Below, in pieces: positions 17,797 through 26,900 of a stretch of 64,000 bases of DNA. Position 1 is the first letter of the stretch; each line of letters starts with the position of its first letter. The stretch comes from Chromatocurvus sp964613795. Its GTDB lineage: Bacteria; Pseudomonadota; Gammaproteobacteria; Pseudomonadales; Halieaceae. The stretch spans positions 62,001-126,000 of the forward strand of contig CAZTJR010000003.1 in assembly GCA_964613795.1 (NCBI GenBank), in the 5' to 3' direction. Position numbers and translations under genes: made by a program. The notes beneath the pieces are model-generated. The model saw nothing but the letters and a program-made list of their open reading frames with translations. It was not told the origin of the DNA and did no database searches.

Positions 17797-19013
17797 TCAG
17801 TGGTTCAGCCAGGCACCCTCGTCGTCGGCGAGCACCCACTGGCTTGAGTACCAGAAAAACTCGCCGCTTTTTTCTGTCGACGGCGCCGTGCAGTTAATCT
17901 TGTTGCGACCGGGACGCATGTCTGGCAGGGCGACGCTGACCGTCCTGTCGTGCACGCTGACCGAGAGGGGATCACCGCTGCTGCTGTAGCAGGCGAGGGC
18001 GTCGCGCCGGTAGGGCCCCTCGCTTGACAGCTCAAAGCGCAGATTCGTCGGCAACGTCTCGTTTTGGGCGATCAGCCTGTCGCCGGCGTCAACGCGCGAC
18101 ACCGGCAGCGGGCGGGCGTTGAGTGCGGTTGCCAGACGCGTCGTGCTGTCGTAGCCGGTAGCCATGGGGAATCGGGGTATTTCAGTCGGCGGTGTGGTTC
18201 GGCCTACGGCACCGGACTGCTGCGCCAGTCCGTACAGGCTGCGGGATGCGAGAATGGCCGCAAGCGACGCTGAGTATTCGCCGAAGGGGTAGGCAAACGA
18301 CGCGATTGACGTGCCCGGCAGCTCGGCTTCGAGCCGCGCAATGCTGTCATCGACCTCCGATTCGACCCGGGTCATCCAGGCCTGCGAGACGCCATGCTCA
18401 CTGCCCTGCAGCAGATGGGCATGCGTCACCGAGTGCGCACCGAAAGCGGCCAGTCCGGAATCGGCGAGATCGCGCATCTGTTCCCAGCTGAGGCTGTATG
18501 GCTGCGCCTGATCTACCGCTGCCGTGGCAACAAAAACCGTGAACGGCATGTTGCGGGATCGCAGTTCCGGGAAGGCCTCGCGGTAAACGGACTCGTAGGC
18601 GTCGTCAAAGGTGATGGCGACTGCATTCTCTGGCAGGTCGCCACTGCCATAGACGCCATCCAGCAGCGCCGCGAGGGGCACCACGGTAAAATCTGTGTCC
18701 CGGATGAAGTCCAGGTGCCGCCTGAATTGCGCCGGGGTAACGCTGGTGCTTGCGGGGGTGCGCTCATCGACATGGTGATACATCAGNNNNNNNNNNNNNN
18801 NNNNNNNNNNNNNNNNNNNNNNNNNNNNNNNNNNNNNNNNNNNNNNNNNNNNNNNNNNNNNNNNNNNNNNNNNNNNNNNNNNNNNNCCGGGGTAACGCTG
18901 GTGCTTGCGGGGGTGCGCTCATCGACATGGTGATACATCAGTATGACACCGTGGTCCGCCGCCGCCTGCATTGCCAGGATGCAGGCGAACAGGACCGCCA
19001 GGGGGCGTGTCAC
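17797..19013 (-). CDS. Secreted polysaccharide deacetylase (interrupted by artificial assembly gap)
   Basis: The N-terminal fragment (19013 down to the gap) encodes a signal peptide, MTRPLAVLFACILAMQAAA, then ILMYHHVDERTPAS. The fragment below the gap starts again at MYHHVDERTPAS and continues with the NodB motifs AITFDDAYESVY, GAHSVTHAHL and FAYPFGEYS. The 55 bp flanking the gap are identical, so removing the Ns and one copy restores one frame of about 353 residues. As written, the 155 extra bases break the frame. The enzyme should remove N-acetyl groups from an extracellular polysaccharide or peptidoglycan. Its ATG overlaps the stop of the glucosaminidase gene (ATGA). The C-terminal 100 or so residues form an extra beta-rich domain of unknown role. 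Confidence 0.85.
18732..18941. repeat. Exact 55-bp duplicate flanking the N gap
   Basis: Bases 18732-18786 and 18887-18941 are identical over 55 positions, and the copies sit exactly at the two edges of the N run. Such an odd-numbered edge overlap is what two de Bruijn contig ends sharing one k-mer (k = 55) look like after scaffolding. It is best read as an assembly artefact, not a biological repeat. Confidence 0.9.
18787..18886. other. Run of 100 Ns (scaffold gap)
   Basis: Exactly 100 Ns, the conventional length for a gap of unknown size. Because the flanks overlap and the deacetylase frame closes when one 55-bp copy is removed, the true missing length is probably zero and the sequence after this point is shifted by 155 bases. 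Confidence 0.98.
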
Positions 19014-19837
19014 GATGCCGTTTCCGCTGTTTCTGCCTGAGTGCTGGCCTGCGCCTGGATACGACGATACTGCTGCAGCATGCCACGGATATCCTCGACA
19101 TACGCCTCCCGGCGCTCCGAATACAGTATCAGCCCGTTGACCAGCGCCATGCCGGTCAGCGGTTTCCCGCTCTCACGCAGCTGCTGGCGCAGCCGCCGGA
19201 AGTCGCTGTAACTGTCATGTGTGTTCAGGTTGTTCATGTAGCGTCGCATGGCTTCAGAAACACTGCTGAACACCTCAATCTCGTGGTTTGCCCCGGCCGC
19301 GCGGTTCGACGGTACCATCCCGCATCCCTCGACGTAGCACCACTGACCGAACAGGTTGTTGGCCTCCACGGCGAAGCGCGATCGTCCCCAGCCTGATTCC
19401 TTGGCTGCCTGCACAAGTGCCAGCTCCAGCGGCACGGTATCGACCCGCAGGAGCAGCGTCTGCACAAGCGTTTGCGGCATCATCTCCTGGTCGGACTCGA
19501 GCTCATACTGCTCGGCCAGCGTGTTCAGCCAGCGCCGGTCGGCGCCCGAAAGCGGGGTTTCCGAGCTGATTTTCTGCTGCACGTCTTTTAAGCGTGCGCG
19601 CTGGTCGCGGATAGAGTCATTATGGTGAATGACCATCGGCGTCAGGTAGGCGTAGAACGCGGCTTTCATCGTCGCCACGTCTTCCTCCATGGCGGCAAAA
19701 TCCGGCAGGTCTCCAAAACGATCGCGCTCCGCGCCAATCCATAGCCAGAGAAGGAGCACTGCCAGCAGGGCCGTCAACGCATAAGCGGTAGTTCTGAAAC
19801 GCTCGGGAATGCGCTGGAATGGATTAGTGATCGTCAT
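19010..19837 (-). CDS. Bax-like membrane-anchored glucosaminidase
   Basis: This 275-residue protein has one N-terminal transmembrane anchor (residues 17-36) and a glucosaminidase-type domain related to E. coli Bax. The likely catalytic E147 is in QAAKESGWG, followed by ANNLFGQWC and EVFSSVSEAMRRYMNNLN. It should cleave peptidoglycan glycan strands in the periplasm. Its start overlaps the mltB-like gene by 14 bp and its stop overlaps the deacetylase start. The three genes therefore form one coupled wall-remodelling operon. Confidence 0.85.
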   Translation of the reverse strand: MTITNPFQRIPERFRTTAYALTALLAVLLLWLWIGAERDRFGDLPDFAAMEEDVATMKAAFYAYLTPMVIHHNDSIRDQRARLKDVQQKISSETPLSGADRRWLNTLAEQYELESDQEMMPQTLVQTLLLRVDTVPLELALVQAAKESGWGRSRFAVEANNLFGQWCYVEGCGMVPSNRAAGANHEIEVFSSVSEAMRRYMNNLNTHDSYSDFRRLRQQLRESGKPLTGMALVNGLILYSERREAYVEDIRGMLQQYRRIQAQASTQAETAETAS

Positions 19838-21038
19838 GGCTGGCTATGACCTCCAGTGTTGATGGATTCGGGTAGCCGTCTGCGGTCATGTTGTTGGCAA
19901 GCTGGAATGCTCGCAGGGCGCTGCGGGTCGCGGAGCCGAGCACACCGTCGACGGGGCCGGCATCGTAGCCCAGCGCATTCAGGGTTTTCTGCGCGAGTTC
20001 GATATCGGCCTTGCGCAGGGGTTCCTGGGTGAGCGTGCCATCCCGCAGCCTGCCCCCGCCTGCAATGCGGTCTGCGAGGTGGCCGACGGCAATGGCGTAC
20101 AGCTCGGAGCGGTTCCAGCGCATGATGACATCGAAATTGCGGTAGATCAGGAAAGCGGGGCCGAGGTGGCCTGCCGGCACCAGTAGCGCCGCATCGACTT
20201 CAACGTCGGGCAGTCTGCCGCCACCGCTGCGCTCAATGCCGTGCCCGGCCCATTCACTCAGGGGGCGGCGCTGGTCGCGGTGGCCGGCCAGCTGGAAGGG
20301 GAAGTCGTCGGGCAGGCGTACCTCGCGGCCCCAGCGCAGCCCGCGTTCCCAGCCCAGGGACTGCAGGTAGTTGGCGCCTGACGCCAGCGCATCCTGCCTG
20401 CTACGCCACAGATTGACCCGACCGTCGCCATCGCCGTCAACGGCGTAGCGCAAATACGAGGATGGCATGAACTGGGTATGGCCCACGGCGCCGGCCCAGG
20501 ATCCCTGCATGTCAGCCGGCTGCAGTGATTCACGCTGCATCAGCTGCAGGGCCGCAATAAACTCATTGGAGAAAAAGTCACTGCGCCGCGCATCACAGGC
20601 GAGGGTGGCCAGTGAGTCGAGGGTCGGCATGCGGCCAAGGTAGCCGCCGTAGTTCGTTTCCAGGCCCCAGAAAGCGACCAGATACTGCGGCGGAACGCCG
20701 TACTGCTGCTGCAGTTCGAGAAGAAAGGACTGGTGCTCTGCCAGTAGTGCGCGTCCACGCTCCACGCGCTCGGGAGTTACACGCAGCGCAAGGTATTCGG
20801 CAAAGGTCTGCAGGAATTCGGGCTGACTGCGATCGAGACTGATCACCCGTTTCTGTTGCTCAAGCCCAGGCACGACCTCTCTCAGAATCGTTTCGCTGAC
20901 GCCGGCGTCACGTGCCTGAGTCTGTAGTGATGTCAGGCAGGCGGAAAAGTCACTGGCGGCAGCCGACACCTGGGCTGTGGTGAGCGCCGCAACGGAAAGC
21001 ATGGCGGCAAGATGATGTCGTAAGGCAACTGTTTTCAC
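19824..21038 (-). CDS. Lytic murein transglycosylase (MltB family) with peptidoglycan-binding domain
   Basis: The 404-residue protein has a Sec signal peptide (MKTVALRHHLAAMLSVAALTT) and a family 3 transglycosylase domain with E127 in AFWGLETNYGG. SWAGAVGHTQFMPSSYL and the EF-hand-like DGDGDGRVNLW loop known from MltB/Slt35 follow. A PG_binding_1 domain forms the C-terminus (about residues 340-400, LNALGYDAGPVDGVLG). It cuts the MurNAc-GlcNAc bond with formation of the 1,6-anhydro product. No lipobox is seen, so it is probably soluble in the periplasm. It leads the operon with the Bax-like gene and the deacetylase. Confidence 0.92.
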   Translation of the reverse strand: MKTVALRHHLAAMLSVAALTTAQVSAAASDFSACLTSLQTQARDAGVSETILREVVPGLEQQKRVISLDRSQPEFLQTFAEYLALRVTPERVERGRALLAEHQSFLLELQQQYGVPPQYLVAFWGLETNYGGYLGRMPTLDSLATLACDARRSDFFSNEFIAALQLMQRESLQPADMQGSWAGAVGHTQFMPSSYLRYAVDGDGDGRVNLWRSRQDALASGANYLQSLGWERGLRWGREVRLPDDFPFQLAGHRDQRRPLSEWAGHGIERSGGGRLPDVEVDAALLVPAGHLGPAFLIYRNFDVIMRWNRSELYAIAVGHLADRIAGGGRLRDGTLTQEPLRKADIELAQKTLNALGYDAGPVDGVLGSATRSALRAFQLANNMTADGYPNPSTLEVIASHDDH

Positions 21039-21186
21039 GTGGGCGGATCCTGCTTTGCGTCAAGCGCCATACGATACCAACCCTGGGCCGTTAAAAAAGG
21101 CTTGACGCTGCGTTTTCTCGAGGTGCTCTCCTGCTGGATGCCCAGGGTAATGACCGCAGCGCCAGACTGCCGGTACGCCAGCAGGA

Positions 21187-22878
21187 CTACTCCACGCGGG
21201 CGTACCGGATGAAATCGAGCAGCGGATAGTGCCGGTTAATGAAATCGCTGCCGCCAGCTTCCAGCGGCCCCTGCCGGCCGCCGCGCAGTCCGCCTCCGGC
21301 ATTTTCGCCGTAGAGTCCGTACAGACGATCGACGACGTCCATGCCCTCGACGACCTCGCCAATGGGGGAGAAGCCATCGCTGTCGAGGCGCGTATTGTCT
21401 GCGGTGTTGATGTAGACCTGCGTCGTTCGCGTATTCTCACCGGTCATCGCAAAAGCAACCGTGCCACGGAGATTGCTGCGCCTGACCGGGTCGTCGGTGA
21501 TGCTGTCGCGCTTCCACAGGGCGTTGATCTCAGGCACGCCATGCAGTCCGAACTGCGCGATGAAGCCTTCAACAACCCGGTTGATGTGGACGCCGTCGTA
21601 AAAGCCATTGCTGACCAGCTGATAAAACCTATCGGCACCGCGCGGTGCGTCCTCGCGTTTTACGCTGATGCGGAACAGGCCTTCTGTGGTCTCGAAGCGC
21701 GCCGTATAGCTATCGGGCGCGCGCTTCTGCCAGGCGCCGGCGCCGGGCGTCTTGAGGTTGCTGGCAGCGGTTGGCGATGTCTTCGCTTCGGTCGCGGTCA
21801 GCAGCCGCGCCAGATAGGGCCCCCATAGACTGGGGAGGGAGTGGGTACCGTGTCCTCGAGTCAGTGGTGATATGGCCAGCGTGACCGCCTCTCCCCGAGG
21901 CACGCGATCAGTGTGCAATTCCAGGAGGCCCAGCTCCGGCGGGTTCACCTGATCATCGGCAGAATTGATGGCGAGCAGGGGTGCTGTGATCTTCTCCAGG
22001 TGAGGTGCGGGATTATAAAAGCGCGAGGCATCAAACGCCCAGACCAGGTCATTGGCGTCAAGGCGCGACGCATAGCGCTCTACCAGCTCGTCCAGCCTGT
22101 TTTCGGCGGCTTCCCGGGTGGGCGCCTGGTTCTGGTACTGCAGCGGACTCGACACCATGAAGATAAGCGGATACATCGCTTCCTGCAGACCCGGCGGCTG
22201 TGTGGTGTAAAAGCCGCGCTGGTAGTCCGGATCATTCTGTACTGCGTCGATCATCATCTTGCGCAGCATGCGATTGCGTCCCGCGATCTCCACCGGCAGA
22301 CTGGCCATCGGCATCAGGGCGTCCATGAACTCGGGGAATGTATAGCCCCACACCCAGCTCATCATGCCGCCCATGGAGGTGCCGGTCACCAGGCGCAGGT
22401 GATCCACGTCGAGGTGCTCCGTCAGCAGCCGGTGCTGGGCCAGAACCATGTCATCGTAGGTGTAGCGCGGGAAGTCTGCGGCGGCGCCGGCGCTGGGCCG
22501 ACTGGACTGGCCGTGGCCGATGGCGTCCGGCAGTATGATGAAATAGTCCGCCGCATCGAGGATCTGCCCCTCGCCAAACAGCACGCCGGCGTAGCGCTCA
22601 CTCAGAAAGCCGGCGCCACTGCCCGTGGTGCCGTGCATGATCAGCACGGCGTTCGTCACTTGTCCGTTACTGTCCCGACGGGGCGTGCCCAGGGTATAGA
22701 AATGCTGTGTCAGTGCCTCTCGGCTGCCGTCCTGGTAGGCGAAGTCGGGGATGGTGAAATCGCCTTCGGTGACGGCGTAGGACGAGGGGTCCGCGGCGAC
22801 AGTGCCACTCGCAGCAAAAACCAGCCAGAGGCAGATGAGCACCCATCGGGCGGATGTTGTATGAAATAAGGCGTTCAT
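21187..22878 (-). CDS. Fusion of alpha/beta hydrolase and cyclophilin-type peptidyl-prolyl isomerase
   Basis: This 563-residue exported protein has a signal peptide (cleavage near residue 29). An alpha/beta hydrolase resembling homoserine acetyltransferase-like enzymes covers residues 40-362. S168 lies in GTSMGG, D308 or D309 in NSADDQVNP and H346 in RGHGTHS, so a full triad is available. A cyclophilin domain follows at about 390-545, with INRVVEGFIAQFG carrying the catalytic-type arginine R434, and AFAMTGENTRTTQVYIN. A Thr/Ala/Pro-rich linker at 363-390 separates the two. Both domains should act in the periplasm. I know no characterised protein with this exact pairing. The reading is open throughout, so it is not two genes. 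Confidence 0.85.
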   Translation of the reverse strand: MNALFHTTSARWVLICLWLVFAASGTVAADPSSYAVTEGDFTIPDFAYQDGSREALTQHFYTLGTPRRDSNGQVTNAVLIMHGTTGSGAGFLSERYAGVLFGEGQILDAADYFIILPDAIGHGQSSRPSAGAAADFPRYTYDDMVLAQHRLLTEHLDVDHLRLVTGTSMGGMMSWVWGYTFPEFMDALMPMASLPVEIAGRNRMLRKMMIDAVQNDPDYQRGFYTTQPPGLQEAMYPLIFMVSSPLQYQNQAPTREAAENRLDELVERYASRLDANDLVWAFDASRFYNPAPHLEKITAPLLAINSADDQVNPPELGLLELHTDRVPRGEAVTLAISPLTRGHGTHSLPSLWGPYLARLLTATEAKTSPTAASNLKTPGAGAWQKRAPDSYTARFETTEGLFRISVKREDAPRGADRFYQLVSNGFYDGVHINRVVEGFIAQFGLHGVPEINALWKRDSITDDPVRRSNLRGTVAFAMTGENTRTTQVYINTADNTRLDSDGFSPIGEVVEGMDVVDRLYGLYGENAGGGLRGGRQGPLEAGGSDFINRHYPLLDFIRYARVE

Positions 22879-22897
22879 CGGAGGTCCCTTTTATACG

Positions 22898-24625
22898 TCA
22901 TAGTTTGAGGCCGACACTGGTAATGCGGCTGCCGTCCATGCTGTTTACCGTCAGGCTGACCGGACCCAGGGCAATGCGATCGCCCACGACACAGCGCCGG
23001 CCTTTTTCGCGGGTAATCAGCTCTCCCACGGAAGCTTCTCGCTGACTTGGAGATAGCGCCAGGCCATAGGATACGGCGAGGTCAGCGGCCGGCGAATCGC
23101 CGTTGAGCATGAACTCACCGAAAAAGCTACTGCTGGCCAGCTCGCCGCTGCGCTCGCGACGCGAGAAGAAACTGGCCAGCGTCTCTGTGTGTCCAGGCTC
23201 CGCCAGGAGCCACAGCACGTCGTTCTCCTGGAAAAACAGCGAGTCGGCGAGCGGCAGGCGACGACCATCACGTACCACCTGCACCAGCTGCAGGCCGGGA
23301 ACATCGAGACGCTCGAGCCTTGCGGGCTGCGCGCCTGTGGCAGCGGCACCCGGTTCTACTTTGAAAGCCAGGAGCTCGACGGTGGTATCGTTGCCGATCC
23401 ACAGCTCGTGCGAGTCGATCGGGCGCGTTCGGTAGGGGATAAGGACTTTGAGCCACTGCGCAACACGCGGTATCGACGAACCCTGTATCACCAGTGAGGC
23501 GAGCACCACCACAAACGTGACATTGAATAGCAGCTGCGACTCAGGAATCCCCGCCATGACAGGAAAGATCGCGAGTACAATCGGTACGGCGCCGCGCAGC
23601 CCCACCCAGGAAATATAGCTGATTTCCCGCAGCGGGAAGCGGAATGGCAGCAGGCATAGAAATACGGCCAGCGGTCTGGCGAGAAACATCAGAACACCGG
23701 CCAGCAGCAGGGCCACCACAAGAGAATCCAGCAGGTTTGACGGCTTGACCAGCAGTCCCAGAACCAGGAACAACCCCGCCTGCGCCAGCCAGGCCAGGCC
23801 ATCCATCGCCAGCTTGACATGCTCGGACGCGCGTCCGCGACTGTTGCCGACAATGATGCCGGTGAGGTAGACCGCAAGAAAGCCCGAGCCGCCCACGTGG
23901 TTGACGCTGGCGAATATGGCAATCGCGCCGGAGGCAACCAGCAGCGCGTAGAGCCCCTCGGCCATTCGCATGCGGCTGATCAGGCGCGCCAGCGCAGCAC
24001 CGCCAACAATGCCCGCCGCCGCGCCAATGCCGAACTGGGTCAGAAAAAGGCCGGCGATCGCCAGCGGCTCCGCCATGCTGTCAGCGGCGAGAATGAACTG
24101 CAGGCTGAGAAGCACCAGGAAGATTGCCATGGGGTCGTTGGCCCCGGACTCGATTTCGAGGGTTGCGCGTACACGCTCGTTAAGGGCAATCCCGCTCTGG
24201 CGCAGAAGATTGAAAACAGCTGCGGCGTCGGTGGAGCCGACAATGGCGCCCAGCAGCAGACCCAAACGCCAGTCGACGCCTAGGAGAGCCGTCGCTGCGA
24301 CACCGACACAGGCAGCGGTAAGCACGACACCAACGGTCGCCAGCACGCCCGCCGGCGCGAGGGCCGTTCGAAACGTATCCATCTGGGTGCGCAGACCACC
24401 ATCGAGGAGGATGATGGCAAGCGCGAGATTACTGCCCAGGAACGCTGTTTCAAAGCTGTCGAATTCAATGCCGCCGACGCCATCCTCGCCGGCGAACATA
24501 CCGACGAGAAGAAACAGCAGAAGCAGTGGAAAGCCAAGCCGGTCGGACACCGACTTTGCAAGAATGCCCGCCAGCAGCATCAGGCCGCCGAACAGGAGAA
24601 CGAGGTTCGGTTCGGTCAGCATCAT
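22898..24625 (-). CDS. cvrA: K+/H+ antiporter, CvrA/NhaP2 type
   Basis: This is a 575-residue inner-membrane protein of the CPA1 family with about 12 transmembrane segments in residues 1-390, including the ion-site motif ESGANDPMAIF. A cytoplasmic RCK_C/TrkA_C-like domain follows (about 400-480), then a short CorC/HlyC-type domain at the end. Its length matches E. coli CvrA (578). It should exchange K+ for H+ and help control cell volume and potassium. The stop lies 20 bp before the start of the hydrolase-cyclophilin gene, so these may be cotranscribed. Confidence 0.9.
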   Translation of the reverse strand: MMLTEPNLVLLFGGLMLLAGILAKSVSDRLGFPLLLLFLLVGMFAGEDGVGGIEFDSFETAFLGSNLALAIILLDGGLRTQMDTFRTALAPAGVLATVGVVLTAACVGVAATALLGVDWRLGLLLGAIVGSTDAAAVFNLLRQSGIALNERVRATLEIESGANDPMAIFLVLLSLQFILAADSMAEPLAIAGLFLTQFGIGAAAGIVGGAALARLISRMRMAEGLYALLVASGAIAIFASVNHVGGSGFLAVYLTGIIVGNSRGRASEHVKLAMDGLAWLAQAGLFLVLGLLVKPSNLLDSLVVALLLAGVLMFLARPLAVFLCLLPFRFPLREISYISWVGLRGAVPIVLAIFPVMAGIPESQLLFNVTFVVVLASLVIQGSSIPRVAQWLKVLIPYRTRPIDSHELWIGNDTTVELLAFKVEPGAAATGAQPARLERLDVPGLQLVQVVRDGRRLPLADSLFFQENDVLWLLAEPGHTETLASFFSRRERSGELASSSFFGEFMLNGDSPAADLAVSYGLALSPSQREASVGELITREKGRRCVVGDRIALGPVSLTVNSMDGSRITSVGLKL

Positions 24626-24861
24626 GCCTTTCCGCGGTGTGGCGTGAAGACAGGCCCGCAGCGCAACAGCAATAACGATTGATCGATCAGAGCCATGGGG
24701 ACGGGAAACCAGACACAGGACGTTTCAGGATACAGACAGTGTCTGGCCATCGCCAGCAGCGCCAGAGGCGCAACCGCAGGCGGCGATTCTCGTTTGTTAC
24801 ACTGCCCCTCCGCCGTGCTGCGGTGCGCTGTGACATTAACGGGCGACAGGAGAGACAAGGC

Positions 24862-26107
24862 GTGCGGGACGTTCGACCGGGCTGGGTGTTTGGCATGTCA
24901 CTGGCGCTGCTGGTGCTGTTCATCGGTTTCGCCCTGGTGATGCCGGCACAGTTTGCCGGCGCGGCGGCGGCTGCGCTGCATTTCACCACCTCCCATTTCG
25001 GCTGGCTGTACCTGTTTGTCACCACGGGCTTTCTTCTGTTCAGCGTGGGAATCGCCCTGAGTGATTCCGGGCACATCCGCCTGGGCGCTGATGGCGAGGC
25101 GCCGGAATTTTCCTACCGCTCCTGGCTGGGCATGATTTTCTCGGCGGGCATGGGGGTCGGACTTGTCTTCTGGGGTGTCGCTGAGCCGATGACGCACTAC
25201 GCTGCCCCTCCGCTGCGCGCCGCAGAGCCCAGTTCCCCCGCATCTGCCGGGCTCGCGATGCGTTACTCCCTGTTCCACTGGGGTTTTCATCAGTGGGCAA
25301 ACTTCTGCGTGGTCGGTCTGGCGATCGCCTATGTGCGTTTCCGGCAGCAGCGACCCGGCCTGATCAGCGAGACCTTCCGCTCGACGCTGGGTGGGCGTGT
25401 CGACGGGGGCCTAAGGACTGTCCTGGGCGCCGTTCGTTGGCAGTTTCATCGCACGGATTTCCCGGGGTCGCACCGTGCGCGAGTTCATTGTCGGGGTGAT
25501 CGGCATGCCGGTGCTTTTGAGCGCGCTCTGGTTTGCCACTTTCGGCGGCTCGGCCCTGTACTTTGAAATGTTTGAATCGGCCGGTCTGAGCGCCCGCGTC
25601 GCCGAGGAAATGAGCGCCGGGCTCTTTGCCATGCTGGACCTGCTGCCATTCAGTGGCTGGGTGGCGCCGCTGACGCTGGCGTTGATTATTCTCTTTATCG
25701 TGACCTCGGCCAACTCCGCCACGTTCGTGCTTGGCATGTTTGCCGGCAAAGGAGTACTTGAGCCCAGCCGGAGCCTTCGCCTGACCTGGGGACTTGTGCA
25801 GGCCATGGTGGCCGGCGTGCTGCTGCTGAGTGGCGGACTGGGTGCGCTTCAGACGATTTCGATTCTGGCGGCATTCCTCTTCATGATACTGATGGTGTTC
25901 ATGGCCAGTTCGCTGCTGAAGTCGCTGCGCGACGAGCGACGGCAGCAGGAGCTACATGAAGCCCTGATTCGGGAACGCCTGCTGCGCCCGCTGGATGATC
26001 ACGATGCGCAGTCTCTCACTGAGGCCGGTCTGCGTGATGCGGTTGAATTCATCGAGGGACATGATCCGAATGCACTCCCGCACGGCGCGACTCGCAGCAG
26101 TCCGTGA
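24862..26107 (+). pseudogene. BCCT-family betaine/choline/carnitine transporter, internally deleted and frameshifted
   Basis: The first part starts at GTG 24862 after AGGAGAG. It reads VRDVRPGWVFGMSLALLVL, then GMGVGLVFWGVAEPMTHY and LFHWGFHQWA, the normal first third of a BCCT transporter. After RSTLGGRVDGG (about 25408) the frame is lost. Similarity resumes in another frame at 25421 with SWAPFVGSFIARISRG, the family motif, and runs to the usual C-terminus at 26107. Over 100 residues that normally lie between these points, including the aromatic substrate-box helices, are missing, and a TAA blocks the second frame at 25412. It could be a true pseudogene or a collapsed assembly; downstream similarity is otherwise intact. 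Confidence 0.85.
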
Positions 26108-26900
26108 ATGACCGCTGCGTTGAGCCGTCAGAGTCTGGCGTAAAGGCCATCCGGTGGTGGCTTGTGCCTGCAGGAATGCCTGCCGGCGTATAGACCTGTT
26201 CGATCATCGAGCCCTCGCTGGCAGTGAGGAAAGCGAGGGTCGAAGCCCGCGTACCGTAAGCCTGGCCGACGATGAAACAGGCACCTAGCGCCCGCTGCAT
26301 GTCAGCGGACATGTCCGGCACCCGTCGGCGTTCCGGTGTGGTCGGGGTTGTCCTGTCCGACAGAAGGGCAAACAGGGCACCGACCAGAGCATCGTCATCC
26401 GTCGCGCTGGTCGTTGCCGCTGCAAGCGCTTCTGTGCCGCGCTGCACCTTGAAGCGGTTTTCACCGAGGCTGTCATTGGCCAGTCCATAAATGCCTGGAG
26501 CGAGCGTCTCCGCGGCGCCACCGCGGTTCGACGTATAGATTAATGAGTTGCCATCCCAGAGCAGCAGGTTGAAGCCCCGGTAATTTTTCTCCTGAATGCC
26601 TGCGGCGAAAGTGACGGCAGCATTGTCCTGCGCGAGGAACTGCTGAACCAGATCGCCGCGCGATAGCCACTGGCCGTCCTCGTGTGCCCCGCTGACGTTG
26701 GTAACGGCGGCAAACTGCCCGCGTCTGCCAAGACCCATCCAGGTTCCGCCTGCCTCGAGGTCTCGTCCTGCCAGAATGTCATCCGGCTCCTGCCAGAAGT
26801 GCGAGCTCGCCGTGGGACGGGCGTGAAACTCGTCGCGATTGGCCGCGACCACGAGGGAATATACGGGGTGTATTCGGTGCGCGAAAAGAATCAGGCACAT
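26049..26900 (-). CDS. NRDE/TANGO2-family protein
   Basis: This 283-residue protein begins MCLILFAHRIHPVYSLVVAANRDEFHARPT, with the NRDE motif and the Cys2 that marks this Ntn-hydrolase-like family. AGRDLEAGGTWMGL and FAAVTNVS follow. Eukaryotic TANGO2 and bacterial HtpA-type relatives have been linked to haem or lipid handling. The bacterial function is unsettled. I start at the ATG at 26900, because the motif must be N-terminal. The last 20 codons overlap the end of the BCCT gene on the opposite strand by 59 bp, and that tail looks unlike the family. Confidence 0.82.
   Translation of the reverse strand: MCLILFAHRIHPVYSLVVAANRDEFHARPTASSHFWQEPDDILAGRDLEAGGTWMGLGRRGQFAAVTNVSGAHEDGQWLSRGDLVQQFLAQDNAAVTFAAGIQEKNYRGFNLLLWDGNSLIYTSNRGGAAETLAPGIYGLANDSLGENRFKVQRGTEALAAATTSATDDDALVGALFALLSDRTTPTTPERRRVPDMSADMQRALGACFIVGQAYGTRASTLAFLTASEGSMIEQVYTPAGIPAGTSHHRMAFTPDSDGSTQRSFTDCCESRRAGVHSDHVPR

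Noticed and set aside
18732..18941. The 55-bp direct repeat as a recombination site or attachment site
   Set aside because: The copies end exactly at the N boundaries and lie inside one gene, which fits a k-mer overlap and not a mobile-element footprint.
18394..19040. Open frames that run across the N stretch on either strand
   Set aside because: They exist only because N codons are read as open. The real gene here is the minus-strand deacetylase, whose frame closes when the artificial gap is removed.
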